DNA of 64,000 bases, taken from positions 1,364,001 to 1,428,000 of the forward strand of contig JAQGEQ010000354.1 in assembly GCA_034620365.1 (NCBI GenBank), in the 5' to 3' direction. The position numbers and the translations under genes are program-made. The stretch's first letter is position 1, and the number at the start of each line of letters is the position of its first letter. Positions 1-13,941 of this stretch are shown one piece after another. The notes under the pieces are model-generated. The model searched no databases and was not told the DNA's origin. It saw only the letters and a program-made list of their open reading frames with translations. This DNA is from Pegea sp. RAD2-039. Lineage: Eukaryota > Chordata > Thaliacea > Salpida > Salpidae.

Positions 1-3000
1 TCAATAACAAACTCCTGCTGGTAAGAAAGTAAAATAAATCCATTAATTCAAACTAACTGAATTTATAAAAGAATATATTCTTAATGATAAGCCTTATGTT
101 TTTCTTGTTAAAACTTTAATCAAATATTTGAGAGGAATATGTTGACTTTTTAGTATAAATGTAACATTCAAAGATCTAAGTATACATTAGGGAGTAAGTA
201 CTGAGGAACAAACAGCTTTTTGCTGAGAAAGGAGAAAGCACATTTACATACTTTGTTATTGAAAACATCGAACTCTGTTTGTAGAATTGTTTTTCTCTGT
301 AATTCAATTGTTAAAGATGTTAATGGTAATTGAGATTGAATAGTTGCTACAACAAAAAATAGATGTAAGTCCATTTATTTTAGTTCATTATCATTTATTT
401 TACTTAAGATTATTAGATAAAAAAGAAAACTAATTAAATAAGTAGTACAATAATTGCATTTGGTTACTAATTGTAAATCCTGTAAGTTCATTTATAAAAT
501 AAAAGTGATTTAATCTTTCTACTTAAGACGTTCACTTATTTATTTCGCAATTTAGTTTCAATTATTAAATAGTTAGTAAAGTCAATTTAGTGAGGTTATT
601 TTTTAAAACAAGCAAAACAAACTATTAAAGGTGAATTTCTAAACTAAAATTTATTAATCATAATAAATATGTTTCAACACATTTTACTACTATTTGAAAA
701 ATTCGAACTGCAAACTTTGTGCAAGTCAAATTATTTTTTGATATCTAAAAATTATTACTACATCTTCAAATTTGATTAATAAATGATTAAAAATTTAAAA
801 TAACAAAAAGAATTAATATAAAAATAATATCATAATAAATATTAAAGTATGTTTTCAAATGAGAGATTACTTAGATGATGTTGGTTATGTATGTCAAAAA
901 ACAATCACTCTATAGTGAAATTAAATGGCCTACTTCTTGATATAAAATTAAACTCATCTCTTATTTCATAGCACATGATGTAAGATATAAATAAGGAGAA
1001 TGACCCTAATATACTTTTACCTATTCACTTTTATGTAACTTATTAGATTTTTGTCTATATACAGAAATATATATAGAACTTTATTAAATCCATCTTTTAT
1101 AGATTTCTTTTACTTAAATATATTTGTCCTTTATCTAACTTAGGTTAGTAAGCCTTTTTTAATCAAAATCTTTTATTCTTAATTATAGTTATTATTTTAT
1201 AAGTAATATTCAGAGATTAAAAGGTCTTTAACTCAAATGAAATAGAACTATTAAGTGACTGTTTATTACTTTGTGTTAAACGTTATATACAAATAGACTT
1301 TTTTTAAGTCAGCAAAAGTTATGCATAATATCTTTTAATGTATATTCAAAGTTATACCATTTTTGTTTAAGTTCTTTAATTGAATCATTCTATTTTTTCA
1401 TTAACTGTATGTTTAATACTATATTCAATGAGATGAAATAAAAGTGTTTTTAGTAAATAAAAAAAACTTTAAAAAGTAAGTTTAAAGCAGAAGCTAATAA
1501 ATTAAAAAACTCATTTATCAAAATTAGATTTAAAAACAAGATACTTTAAAATCCTAATACGAAAATAGAATCTTGATAAATAGACTAGAAGTTACTAATT
1601 AGATTAATTATCAAAACTATTTTAACTTAACGCTGACAATACATTTGACTTTATAAATTCATAAAACAAGAACCTTGCTTAGTGTTAAATGATAAATATT
1701 AGCTTTTTTCAGACTGCTCAAGCAGTTGGAAAAAAATATCAAACTATTATTTTGTATTTGCAACTAAAATATAACTCAATTTATACAGTTAAAACTGTAA
1801 CAAGAAAACATTTTAAAATTTTATTATTAGCTTCAAAACAAAAGTTTCAGGAAAACATTTAATTCTTTAGTTTACTTATCAAAATACTTATAATAAATAT
1901 TTTAAATTTATTAAGTAAGTATTTTGGCTTCTGCCGTAGAGGTTTTATTTTTACAAGCAATAATTATTCAGAACATTAGATTTACCAAAACAATCTTTTA
2001 AGTAAACTGTCCGAAACTGGAAAAGAATCTATAAAGACCTACTTGTTACTTCGACAAAAAAATATTTTTGTTTTTATATAATTTTAGGTAAACTTTAATC
2101 CAAATTTAAAAAAATATATGTTTAATTATATAAGTTTGAAATTTTTATCATTTTGTTGTGGTCAACAACTTTTAAAGTTTGTTTTGTCATTTATCAAAAG
2201 TAACTATTAATTTCATCTAGTTAAAGTTATTTTAAATCTTTTAATTCAGAGAAATTAGCTGAATAAACCCACTTTACTAGGAAGATTAGACACAAACTTG
2301 TAATTTAGTAGAATATTTGTTACTTTTAGAAATTTTTAGATTTGTTGTTGGAGTATTTCGATATGAGATGATATTTGAGTATCCTGTTTTTAACTTGAGA
2401 TCTAACTCGCAAGTTCCTGTAATTTCAAATTCAATTGCTTTGTAGATAAAAACAGGAAAATGATTTTTTTATAATTGAATCTTCATAAAAGCAGGAAGCT
2501 TTTGTATAAAAGATGATTTATAAATGGAGATAAACAAATACACTCGAACATACTTCTTGAGTCAAGTTTTATGTAATTTGTCAAAATTTTCCTTGCACCA
2601 TAATAAAAAGCAAAGTTTTATGTTTTTTCCTGTAAACAAAAATTTATTTAGCAGGTTGGTCTAAAAAAGTCTTTTAAGTAGTTTGAGTTCATCAAATGAA
2701 CCCAGTTTTTTATAATGTTAGGTCAAAAAACAACTTATTCTAAGTTAATGTCAACTCGATATAAAAGTCTAAGCAAAACTAGTTGTAAATAAACTGAAAT
2801 CAAAACATGTTTTTAGAAAAGGTCAAACAATTTTTGGTAGAAACAAGTTTAAATTTATTCAGTCTATGAAATAAACTTGTTTACATAACATTTGCTAGTC
2901 TATTTTTCGATGTGATAAACAAATAAAAAGTATATTAAATGTTTAAAGGTAATTTGGTACTTTTAGTATTAAGTATCATGTTTTCTATATTTATGTTATA

Positions 3001-6000
3001 GATACTAAATTTAAATTTTTCAATTAAAACAAGACAATTCACTTCTATGAAGCCAATTAAATAAACAACTAACAGTATTAACTCAATCAAAACTATTTAG
3101 TAAATTGATACTTTTATGAAATCATTACTGAATAATATTTTTCAAGTTTTTTTTTTCATTTTAGAAAATAATTCATTTGCTGTTTAAATCCGAAAAGTAC
3201 AACAATTCAGGTTTTAAATGAAAAAAGTATTTTCTAATAATTTTATTTTTGCAAGCTTTCAAAGGTTTACAATATTGATTTGTAGATTAAAATCATCTCA
3301 AGAAAACTTTAAAAATGAAAATGAGTATGCTTGTGACTTACAAAGTATAATTTACAAATATGTTCAATGTATAAAGACATTAAAAACAAATTAATAACTA
3401 ATTTAAGACTTTTGGAATAAACCGTTGAAGAAGACTACAGAAATAAGACTTTTATTTTTATATCTTGCAGATTACTTTGTTATCGTCAACAGTACATCAG
3501 TTGGTAACTCATGTTGTACTAGAATCAGAAACTAACATTTGGACTTTTAAAATAAAGATAAAACTAAAATAACTTTCTGTGTATGTTGTTTCTTTAGAAT
3601 AAACTTTTATAAACGATTTTTTATGTTTCGATCTTGTTCTAACGTAATTACATTAAGTTCTCTAATGTTGTCTCAATATAAGGAGATAAAACAGTTTGAG
3701 GTTTTTGATAAAGATTTTATAAAATGATTTTAGACAAGATAAGTAAAAAAGCTACAAAACATTAGTAGTTACTTTCAGTTATAAAAAGTTTATCATTTAA
3801 CAAAAGCTTTAATCTTATATGCTCACAAATTTCATTGTCTTACTGAAACCAGAAAATAAAATTGTTTTCATTTTTTAGGTTTTGAAATATCATATTTACA
3901 TAAGATATGCATAATTTGCAATTTCCCTGTTTCCTAAAAACAGAAAATTTTAAATACCATCAAACCCTAATCCCATTAAAACATTTTTTCCGTTTATTAA
4001 AGCCTTTATAGGCATTTTATGAATAAATGCATGAATTTTACTGACACAATACCATCACAGTAACTGCTTTAAAAGTTAATGATAGAAACAAACTTTAGTA
4101 ACCTTCTCCATTAGAAGTAAAGTTTATTTATAGAACATAATTTCGATCTGACTTCAAATTTTGTGTCTTTTAAATCAGGATCTTCAGGTGTGTTACAAAT
4201 CTTAGAGCTGTTATCTTTGTCTATCTGATTTATTGATTTTAAAGAATAAAATATATATATTTTTCAGGCTTAGAACATAAAGTTTATTTTTAACAAAAGA
4301 TAACTTATTTGTTTCGTATTTTCGAATTAAAAAACGATCGATTTAATCTACAAATTATAATAAATAATTTCAAGTTTGTTGAAATTAAGAATTTTAATAT
4401 TTTTCAAGTATAAGACTATAAGGTCTTATGGCAAATTATAAAATTAAATTAAGTTAAAACAATAAGTTAAACTTTAATAATTAAACTAAATGTTAAAAAA
4501 ATATTATTTATTATAATATGGTCCAGAGTATGGTTAGTCTTCAGTCACGTGGACAAAATATTGCCATAAAACAGTTGTATGAGATTTACATATATGAAAA
4601 ATTTAAAGCTGACCAACAGTTGTTGGTTATTTAAATGAAAAAATAAAAGATCAATTGCTATTCAAGACATGATTGAATTTTGAAAAACTTTAATTTTTAT
4701 TTTTACGGCACAAAACCCTAAATATTCCTTAAACTATTTAATTTTCTCTCCACAATGACTAAAAATGATATCTTCAAATGTTAAAAGAGTTCATTTTAAA
4801 ATTCTAGAGAATAATTTCGCTTTTAAGGTGCAACAGAAATATAAAAATTAAAAAAATATCATTTGTTTGATTAAATTATTGATTTTAAAAAACTGAAGAT
4901 TACTCAAAATAAGTATTTCTCAGATATCATTTTAATAGTAAATTTCTATCTAATATTAGTGACTATTAGTAACAAAAATACAATTTGAACTCAGTGGTTT
5001 GCTAGTTATGACTTGTGAAGCAGACACCTTTAGAACAACATCATCTCAGTATCTTGTTTCTGTGAAATAATGACCACACATCAATTATTTTTCATTTTTA
5101 AGGTTGCAATAATTTATTTATTTTTAAGTAGAGTTACAAAAAGTTTGAGAGATTTAGTTACTGAAGAATGAAAATGTAGTTTTTTCTCGAAAGTTAAATT
5201 CAAATTGTAAAAAACAAATCTAAATGTTCAACTTTCAAAGCCTTTTGAACAATTTTGAGGGTAGTTTTTCTTATATACAAATTGTCTTTTTCTATTAAAA
5301 GAATTTGGCGTTAAGTAAAAATTGATATGAAATAAAGTTTTTATCAATGTATACGCATAATTTGTAATCTTTTGATAACAATACAAATATAAAAGATTAG
5401 TACATCAATGAATCTTAGATATTAAGCTCTTAATTGAAATAAACTTAAATTTTATTTAAATTATTGCAAATAACTCAATGATTTCAATCTCAAAAATTTA
5501 ATCTTTTATCATTAAAAGGATAGATGTTTTACAAGTTTCAAAAATAGTTTCACTAAGTTTGTTTTTCTAAATTTCTTCAAAATTAACATAAATTTTAAAG
5601 TTATTTATATTAAATATACTCTAGATATACTTAGATTTATATAGATGAGACATTGTTTTATCCATTTGATACAATTCTGAATAATTTAATGAAAAAAATG
5701 CTTTCTCTTGTAATGCTGTGTCATTTAACTCTTATATATTTGAAAATCTTTATTTTATTATATCTAAATGAAACCTGTAATTCTATATGATAATTTTACC
5801 ATTGAATTATTTAAGACTTACTTTACTAATTAGGAAAACTTCAAAATATGGTGAAGCAATTATTAAATAAGTTTCTAATCCAATAATTTTCGGATCTTTT
5901 TACAAGCTCTTTGAATTTCTCTTTTTGGACATCTTTGCTTTTAAACGCATATCTTTAGCCTTTAAGTTGTCACAAGTATCTGTCTTAAACTTCAAATGTT

Positions 6001-6880
6001 TTTCTTGAGCCATCATCAGTGCACAATGCTTAAATCAATGAGTTTGTTTTAATATCTTCAACTCAATGAAACTTCCAGTAACTTCAGCTTTAATTAATTT
6101 TAGATATTTTGGAAATATTTTGTAATTAGATTAATTTACTTTCAGGATGAATTTTAGGCAGCAAGTTTGTGTAGATGGTGATACTTCAGAAGAAAATCAG
6201 AAGAACCAGTGAGATAAAGTTCTAAAAGCAAGCTAGTTCCAAGTTCACTTTATCATTAAGATCAAGAGTAACAGCCTCCAGTTTTTTATTCCTGGAAACT
6301 GGAGATTTGTTTGAAACAGTTTAAGCTTAGAGTTTTTAAAACTTAGTTCTGTAATTGTAGGTATTAGTATCAAGGTCCAAAAACACATATTAGATGATTT
6401 AAGAAAAGGAAATTTATACGAAACTATACAAAAGCGATGAAAGGTGGAAAATTAGTGAAAAACTTAAAAAATTTCTCCTTTTATTCGACATTTATGATTA
6501 ATTTAATTCTTTTACACAAACTAGAGATATAATGAAAAGACCATTTTCTCCCGGTGATTTAAAGACTCATTTATCACAAATGCAGTACTTAAATAAAGTT
6601 TACGAGGTTTTGATCTGTTATCCCACATACACACTAAACACAGGTACTTGTTGCCCCCACTTTTGTACCAAAAAACTAGTTAGCTATTTTAGGTCAAGAC
6701 AAAAGATGCATTTCAGATAAAAGTTGCCTTAAATGTATTTATGGAAACTACTGTTTTTTTCAACGAGCATGTTGGTATTTTAATAAAACCAAAAACTCCA
6801 GCAATAAAACTTCAGAAAAAAGTGGCATCTTTGTATTTCTTTTTTTTTTGGTATACTTCGGCCGAGAACTACCATGCTTA
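1..6880. other. AT-rich region with no supported gene
   Basis: I see no exon series, RNA gene or clear repeat here. Open frames are short, lysine/phenylalanine/asparagine-rich and start at random ATGs, as expected in sequence this rich in A and T. It could be intergenic DNA or an intron of a gene that starts outside the window. Confidence 0.6.
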
Positions 6881-6914
6881 TAAATGCCAAAGCAGAAAAT
6901 TACGGATTTTCAGT

Positions 6915-7266
6915 TTTTGCCCATGCAGCAGGATTCCACTCTTCACGCCAATAAACTCCAGAAAAGTCCATAAAAAAAGCCGGTAAAAGCTCCTTATGAG
7001 TCTGGTTTATGGAAACGCTTCTAGCAGACACAAAACTCCAAATTTTAAGCCTGAGTTGGAGCCTCGTAGGCAGTTCGTCATTGTACTCAGTGTTGTTCTG
7101 ACAGCTCCTTCAACGCCAGCCGGGTGCAGCTGCATCAGTCCGTCTGTTCCGCTGCATACTCAGTTGGCGTGGAGAGTGGAATCTACTGCATGGGCGCCAA
7201 CTAGAAATTCATAACTTTCTGCCCTGACATATACGCAGGCCGTTATCGACCAAAGAAGGCCACAAA
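6915..7266 (+). repeat. Dispersed repeat, copy A, with inverted internal segments
   Basis: This stretch is clearly richer in G+C than its surroundings. Its 3' part (about 7080-7266) matches copy B at about 7770-7990. Shared blocks are 'cagtgttgttctg.cagctcct', '.tactgcatgg' and 'tttctgccctgac' followed by a 'ggccaaag.agg' type end. The segment at 6919-6955 is the reverse complement of about 7160-7195 (gcatg.ag.attccactct.cacgcca), so the element has a palindromic layout. No intact reading frame is kept. A third, short fragment of the 3' end lies at 16558-16612. Confidence 0.55.
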
Positions 7267-7639
7267 AACATCATGAGGAGACCTCTAAAACTCCATATAA
7301 CGTTTGAATTTGTTGGCCCAAGGTTGCCAATAGCAAGGACATACTAGTCACAGCCACTGTCGTCAAGTCTGAATAATTTTTTGCCTCTGTATAATTACTA
7401 TTTATTTTTTGCTTAAACATCATTATATAAGCTTCAACAACCTTATGTCAAATAAACTAATCAAGTAAAAAGGAGCTTCATTTGCAAATACAGTTTTGGG
7501 AGCAGCAAAAAATTACGACTTCGATCACTTTTACAAAACCGCCTTCAATGAAACTTCTGTAGTTCTTACTTAAGCCATCGAAATAAACATCTAAAAAATT
7601 GAAAATTTGTATAGTAGTTTGTACCAAAGTAAGAATAAC

Positions 7640-7992
7640 ACGTCCGTCTCCGTAGTGAAGCGTTTATCAAGCCCGCTTACCACGAAGGAGATCCTAGGCT
7701 TAATCCCAGGTGGACACATATTTACGACAAGGAAAAGTCCATAAGAAACCTTGATAGAAGGACCTCGTTAAGTCTTGTAATCAGTGTTGTTCTGGCAGCT
7801 CCTGCGACGTCAGCCTTTTATTTAAATCCTTAAAAATTGAAACTAAACTTTTAACCTTTTTTCTAATCCTTATGTTCTGCTGTATACCTCACTGAAGTGG
7901 AATCCTTCTGCATGGTCAAGAACTAGATCTCCATAATTTCTGCCCTGACTCAGAACACAACCTTCCTCGGCCAAAGCAGACCATTTCTTCTA
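7640..7992 (+). repeat. tRNA-headed SINE-like repeat, copy B
   Basis: About 7645-7715 resembles a tRNA gene. It has 'cttaccacgaaggagatcct' (an anticodon/variable-arm-like part) followed by GGCTTAATCCC at 7697-7707, close to the RNA polymerase III B box GGTTCRANNCC. A block related to copy A follows, ending at 'tttctgccctgactc' around 7938. The tRNA-like part has mutations in the B box and no closed acceptor stem that I can see, so it is not a working tRNA gene. A tRNA-derived SINE is the best reading. Confidence 0.45.
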
Positions 7993-10108
7993 CTTCTTTT
8001 GAAGATACATTTTAAAAATGTCCATGAGATTCTTCTACAAAATTTTGTTTTCTAAAAACACTTACCTAATTAAAAAAATGAATTATGTTATGACGCTATT
8101 AAATGTTTTAATTGATAGGAATAAACATTGTATAAACAAACGCTACTCGACTTAAACCAACCAAATATTTTTTGCTTAGATCATTCTAATTTTTCGATTA
8201 CATTGCAGTTAAAAGAGTTAGAAACTTATAATAAAAGTTTTGAATAAATTTCAATTCTTTAACCAACTTAAAAAAGTTTTCTTTTTCAAGCAAATAATAT
8301 TTTAATAATAAAAGGTTATAAGACAAAAAAAAAATTAAAGTATTTTAAAAAGATAAACATTTTTTACAACTTTTTAAGCAGTAGAAAAACAACTGTTTAA
8401 AAAATAAATTATTGAAATAAGCCATTTTCGCCCAATTGGTATCGACTGCTATTTTCGTTAAACTTGAAGAGCTTTGCAATTATAATACTGTAAAAAGAAA
8501 AGTACATTTTAAGCTTTTCTAAACAAGGCTACTTTCATTTGTATGTTTTTTGATATTTCATTATTACAAATAGATTCATTTATTTTTTAGAGCATTTATT
8601 TATTTAAGTTAGATTCATAAAAAACTAATGTTTCTTCTTTAAAGTTTTAATTTTCATTAAACAAATATTTTCAGGAAGTATTAATTACATGTTTATGCTT
8701 TTGTCTTCGTTAAATTTTAAAACGTACAGCAAACACTAAATACAAATAGAAAAATGTTTTTAAAGGCTGTTTGTTTGATAACTAATTTTATTATACTTTA
8801 TATAAAGATAAAGTTTGTACAGTTTTATTTAAAAAATCAGTAAGTTTACGATTTGGCTATTATAGTTTAACAAAATATTGAATTTTAATCAACTGAATTT
8901 TATAGATAAAGAAAAATAGTTGAGATAAAATAACATAGAATTATCTGCAGTTAGTAATAATACGTTTTACTCAAGGTTAAATCTACCATGCAGCAAAATT
9001 TGTCAATATTGAAGATTAATTAATAGTTTTCCTTAGTCATTGTCCAAATCTACAAACGTTTTAATTAAACATTAACTTTTATATTCATCCAAATAAATTT
9101 TTAAGCATAAATTTGTAGAGTTTTTGTGGGGATTTGCAATTGTACTTAAAAATCCATTACAGAAATTACAATCAATATTTTAACCTTATAAAATCATCAC
9201 AAACCGTGATTAGTTAACTTAACCTAAAAGGTTTTCTAAAAACAGTATCCTTATCATTCTCCAGAATTAGAAGGACATTTTGAATAAGCTTTAAGAAGTG
9301 AAAGGTTTTTTTTGTTTGGTGCAAAACTAACTCAATATCAGTAATTTAAAATGAAGCTAGTATTTGAAAGTATGGAAAGAAAAAATTTCAAATTGTGCCG
9401 TGTGCAAAATGAACTTAATAAACAGAACCTCACATATTTGTTTTTCATACTTTAGTAAACGAATTTCTTTTTTCTTCTATGAGTATTTTTCGATTTGTTG
9501 ATATACTTACAAACGTAATTTTAGCAATGACTTAACAGACTGTATTAGTAGTAAGTATATATTGATAAACAAACTGGGTTTTATAATTGAAGTATTTCGA
9601 ACAATTGGAATTTATCCAGCAATTAAATGTTATATAAGTCAAACTTTAGGTCATTTTTTTTCAGTTGAAAATTCATTAAATTTGTAAGAAGTAACTGATG
9701 TAGGGTTTTTGTTTGAAATATTTTCAAGTAAAGTTGTTTAAATCTTACAATAAAAAGAAGTAAACCAATAAAAGTTTAAACTTGATGTAAAGCAATTAGT
9801 TAGCTAAAATTGAATTAAGATTAGGTTTACTTAGAAAGATTTTAGGACAAAATCGACTGTTTTTGAATGAAAGTAATTTTTTAGTTTCTGTTATAATTTT
9901 GAATAATATTTGATTGATGTAAAAAGTTAAAACTTCAATTTTAGTTTTCTTTTAATTTTTCTAATTTGTAAATTAATTTTCGAAGATGTAAGTTGGTGTG
10001 TGAATGACCTTGTGGTTCAGTTCACGTTTAATTATAAAAATTTTTGACGAATTAACCACATAATTAGATAATTTTCATCACAGAAACATTTTATAAAGGA
10101 AAACTAAA
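7993..10108. other. Gap upstream of the BHMT gene, nothing recognised
   Basis: AT-rich sequence without supported exons. It should contain the promoter of the methyltransferase gene that starts at 10109, but I cannot point to a defined promoter element. Confidence 0.5.
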
Positions 10109-11856
10109 ATGAATAAAGAAAAAAACATTTTGGAGCTTTTAAAAAAAGGCCCAGTTGTTGGGGACGGAAGCATGTGCATGACATTAGAAAAGAGAGGTTA
10201 CTGTAGAGCAGGTCCTTGGACTCCTGAGGCAGTTATTCTGCATTCTCACGCCGTTCGTCAGCTGCTCCGAGAATATCTAAGAGCTGGTTCAGATATACTA
10301 CAAACTCCTTGCTTCTATTCCAGTGATGGAAAGTTAGATGTCACTAAAGATGATAAAACTCCTTCGTTTGGGGTAAAGAACATTTTATTTACTCATATTC
10401 AAATTTAATCCTTTTTTTTTTCATCTTGTAGACTACTGAGCTGAATGATGCAGCTTGTAACGTTGCAAGAGAGGTAGCTAATGAAGGGGATGCTATTGTA
10501 TGTGGCTCATTGTCACCTGTCATCTCATTTGTGAGAGGAAGAAATATCAAAGAAGCCACATTAGAATTTGAAAGACAATTAGAACCTTTCTTAAAACATG
10601 ACGTCGACTTCATTCTTGCTGAAGTAAATTTAAAATCAAATCTTAGTTTTGATTATTTCTAAACTATCTTTTAAAATCTTTGATCAATATCAGACTTTTT
10701 AAAAGCTGTGAAAAGTAATTTAACATTTTGATGATATTTCTAGTTCTTTTCAATTGTCGCGGAAGTTGAACTTTGTATAAAAGTGCTGAAGGGGAAAACT
10801 GATAAACCAATTGCCTGTTCTATGAGGATTGGAGAGATTGGAGATGAAGATGGTGTTTCAGTAGAAGAATGTGCCATAAGAATGGCAAAGACCGGAGCTG
10901 ATATAATTGGTATGATCTAATCTTCATCTCTTGTTTTTATAAAAACTTTTTCAACTTAAAATGATGATTAAGTGAAATTTTGAAAATAAATAATGAGTTT
11001 TAAATGACATAAGCAAAAAAAAAATTTAATTTTAATTAAGTTTTTTCTTTAATTATGCAGGATTAAATTGTTTATATGACATTGACACAAATTTGAGGAC
11101 TTTAAGAAGAATGAAAAAAGCCTTAGATGAAGCTGATCTTCATCCCTATCTAATGGTTCAACCTCTTGGATTTAGATGTCCTGAAGTTGACAATGAAATA
11201 ACTGGCTACCTCGCTTTACCTGATACACCACTGTGTTAGTGACAGATAGGGTTTTGAGCTAAAATTTGTAACCAGTTTTAAACATTCTTTTTATAGCTTT
11301 AGACGCACGAGTTTTAACAAGGTCAGAGGTACACAAGTTTACAAGAAGTGCTTATGAAATTGGTGTGAGATATATCGGAGGCTGTTGTGGAATGGAACCT
11401 CATCACATTCGAGCAATAGCACAAGAAGTACAAATTTCTTTCTTCGATATTTTAGTTTCTATTTAACTTATGAACAAAACATAACAGCTTGCTGAAGAAC
11501 GTCCACATAGAAGTGTTCCAGTAGATGATATGTGTCCTGCATATGGAGGGTTTCTCAATTTAAGTGGAGTAAATCAAATCAGAAAGAAGTAAGAATATCC
11601 TCTTTGATCTTAAAGAACTTGATTAAAGATTTTCTTTACGACTTTAAAATTTATTTTTTATATTATGATTTACTTTGTAGCAAAAATAGCTTTGAAGTTT
11701 GTATTCAATGTTTTCTGGTCTAACTGAAAGAAATATTTAATGATTTTTAATTTTAGATACAAAAATAAACAATTTTGGGATAATCTGAATGTTGCGAGCG
11801 GTCGACCACATTGTAATCAAACTAACGAGCCTCAAAAGAACACAATATTAATGTAG
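10109..11856 (+). CDS. BHMT: Betaine-homocysteine S-methyltransferase
   Basis: Transfers a methyl group from betaine to homocysteine, giving methionine and dimethylglycine, in the cytosol. Seven exons join in phase: 10109-10372, 10432-10623, 10744-10909, 11061-11234, 11297-11427, 11488-11588, 11757-11856, giving 375 residues (human enzyme about 406). The N-terminal GDG and LEKRGY...AGPWTPEA blocks of the pfam S-methyl-transferase (homocysteine-binding) fold are present. The three zinc cysteines are intact: Cys211 in 'GLNCLYD', and Cys295 and Cys296 in 'RYIGGCCG'. The C-terminus keeps 'FWDNL.VASGRP' but lacks most of the vertebrate C-terminal arm, so oligomerisation may differ. The start is the ATG directly ahead of the conserved N-terminus. 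Introns are 59-151 bases. An AATAAA lies 11 bases past the stop. Family assignment is certain; betaine rather than another methyl donor is inferred from overall similarity. Confidence 0.93.
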
Positions 11857-11866
11857 AAGCTCTAAA

Positions 11867-11872
11867 AATAAA
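11867..11872 (+). promoter_or_regulatory. Possible poly(A) signal of the BHMT gene
   Basis: AATAAA soon after the BHMT stop codon at 11854-11856. The hexamer is frequent by chance in DNA this AT-rich, so the call is weak. Confidence 0.3.
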
Positions 11873-13621
11873 AATCTGTTATAATTTGGTAGGATTTCAA
11901 CTAACTGTTCGCTTAACTAGATATACCTTTGATTCTTAAGTGGATTCTACTGATTCTTAATTATAGTTTTCTAACTTGATTGTTGTTTGTTTGTATAAAG
12001 AAGGTACAATGTGTTCGTTTTCAAGTTTTAAACAGTTAAATTATCATTTGTGTTTAATAACTTCAAATATTAACTTTTAACTACAAATTAAAGAAATACA
12101 AAATTGTTTAAAAATGGTGCTGTTTAAATAATCATTTATTTACCAATAATTAGTCACCAATATTTGTAATTATTATTGGCAATCACAAATAAAAATTTCC
12201 TTTACAAAAAGTTGAAGCTGTTTTTAGCATTATAATAGTCAGCTTAATACAGATTAAACAAAATAAATTCTTTTAAATATTTTTATAAATTCGAGGAGTT
12301 ATTGGTTTGATCAGTTTATCTTTTAAATATAAAACAAGTAAAATTTAAATAATTAATTTGGGTAATGATATATAGACAGAATTAATTAGTACTTACTATT
12401 TAAAAAATTAAAGCTCTTTCAAATACATCATACTGCTAAACTATTATAAGAGTGATAGGTTTTTCTATTCATTTTGGTAAATCTTTTGCAAACTCAAACC
12501 TGACATATAGTTACAAGAACACGATAGCTTTTGTTTGAAAAACACAATAAAATTAAAAGTGACAGCAAAGAACCCTAAATGCTGTAAGAACTCAATGAGT
12601 ACTAAGCAATCAAGGAAAAATTTCTTTCGTCAAATTAAACTAATATTGATTGTACTAGTATTTGATGTTTGACCTAAAATACTTTGATACCATTTTCAGG
12701 TTAATATTATGTTTTTTCTGTCAGACCTACAGAAGATCTACTAAAATAACCAAATCAAACTAAAAATTTTTATAATTCAAAGACAAAATTATCGCTTTTA
12801 GCTGTTGTTAGGTAAGTTCATTATTCGAGAAGTTGTGTAGAAATAGTTTATATAAACATAATTACAATTATGTAATTTTTAAGTGGGTGGACTTGTATAA
12901 CGGTTAGCTTTAGTAAAGATCAAAAGATAAAGACAATAGTTTATCTTCTAAGAGGACAAAAAACTTACTAGATAGTTTTAATTTCCTATCAAAAGTAAAA
13001 TGATTTTTGTTAAAGACGTTTAACCATTAAAAAGATGTTTTATAAATCTAGCTTATAAAATTGATCTGCTAAATGAACTGCAATTCGAGCTTACAAAGCT
13101 TGTACAGGAAGCAAGAATAAAAACACGATTCTAACCGAGAATTCTACTGAACGCAAAAGTTATATTGCAGTTAAACGATACATATTACTATAAAGCTTTA
13201 AAAGATAAATACCATAAAAGAATTTTAACATAAAATGTTTCCAAACTTAAAAAAGCTAAGTTTTTTAAATTAAAAGTTTGCTAGATAAATGTTGAAAGAG
13301 ATATTTTGAGTAATATTTGACAAAAATAGCAAACCAAAGTTTACAAAAAACTCCCATACAGCACATTCTATCTTAAAGTCATAGATAAATAAATTCCTAC
13401 TGGTTGTAAGAGTGGGTAGCAACCGTAAACACTAAAGTCTTTTATTTTGAGTTCAAACTGTTCGTTTACTTTTCTGATAAAATATTAACTTAATGAAGGC
13501 AAACAGCTTTTAATGAAGGCAAAAACACCTTTGAAAAGCAATAAGATTTTGCATTTAGGTATAACTGTTTGTAATTACAAGAAATCTTTGCACCTAAAAA
13601 ACGGATTAAAATTTATATAAA
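11873..13621. other. AT-rich gap, nothing recognised
   Basis: No exons, repeats or RNA genes could be supported between the BHMT gene and the inverted cytidine deaminase copy. Confidence 0.55.
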
Positions 13622-13941
13622 TCACTGGATGTAACATGGAAAACGCTGCTAATCCAGTTACTACATGTGCTAAAAAAGTTGCATTTGGTAAAGCGATTTC
13701 TGAAAGGTATTGGAACTTCGTAGCTATTGCTGTTATAAGGTGATTAAATTTGCTTGAAAACTTTATAAAAACTTAATTATCTAAAAGATTTTAAAAAAGT
13801 GATATCATTTTTTAAGGAAATTAACTTGAATAGTGATTAAACTAATTTTTTTCAAAATATTTCAAAACTGAAACCGTTTAATGAATTATTTTTTCTGATT
13901 AAACTAATAAGCAGCAAATTGTTTTGTTTACAGTGATACTG
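13622..13941 (+). pseudogene. Inverted partial copy of cytidine deaminase
   Basis: Read on the plus strand, this copies the 3' half of exon 1, all of intron 1 and the first few bases of exon 2 of the deaminase gene that lies on the minus strand at 15075-15851. The copied reading frame keeps 'CNMENAANPVTTCAKKVAFG', but the catalytic glutamate of the CAE motif is lysine. Gly-Tyr-Arg has become Arg-Tyr-Trp. The 5' half of exon 1, exon 3 and the PCGxC zinc motif are absent, so it cannot make an active enzyme. The intron copy differs from its source at only about a dozen of ~195 positions by eye, so the duplication is fairly recent. Confidence 0.85.

Noticed and set aside
6996..7214. 72-codon open frame in the GC-richer repeat
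   Set aside because: It lies in a dispersed repeat whose second copy does not keep the frame, and its composition is not protein-like.
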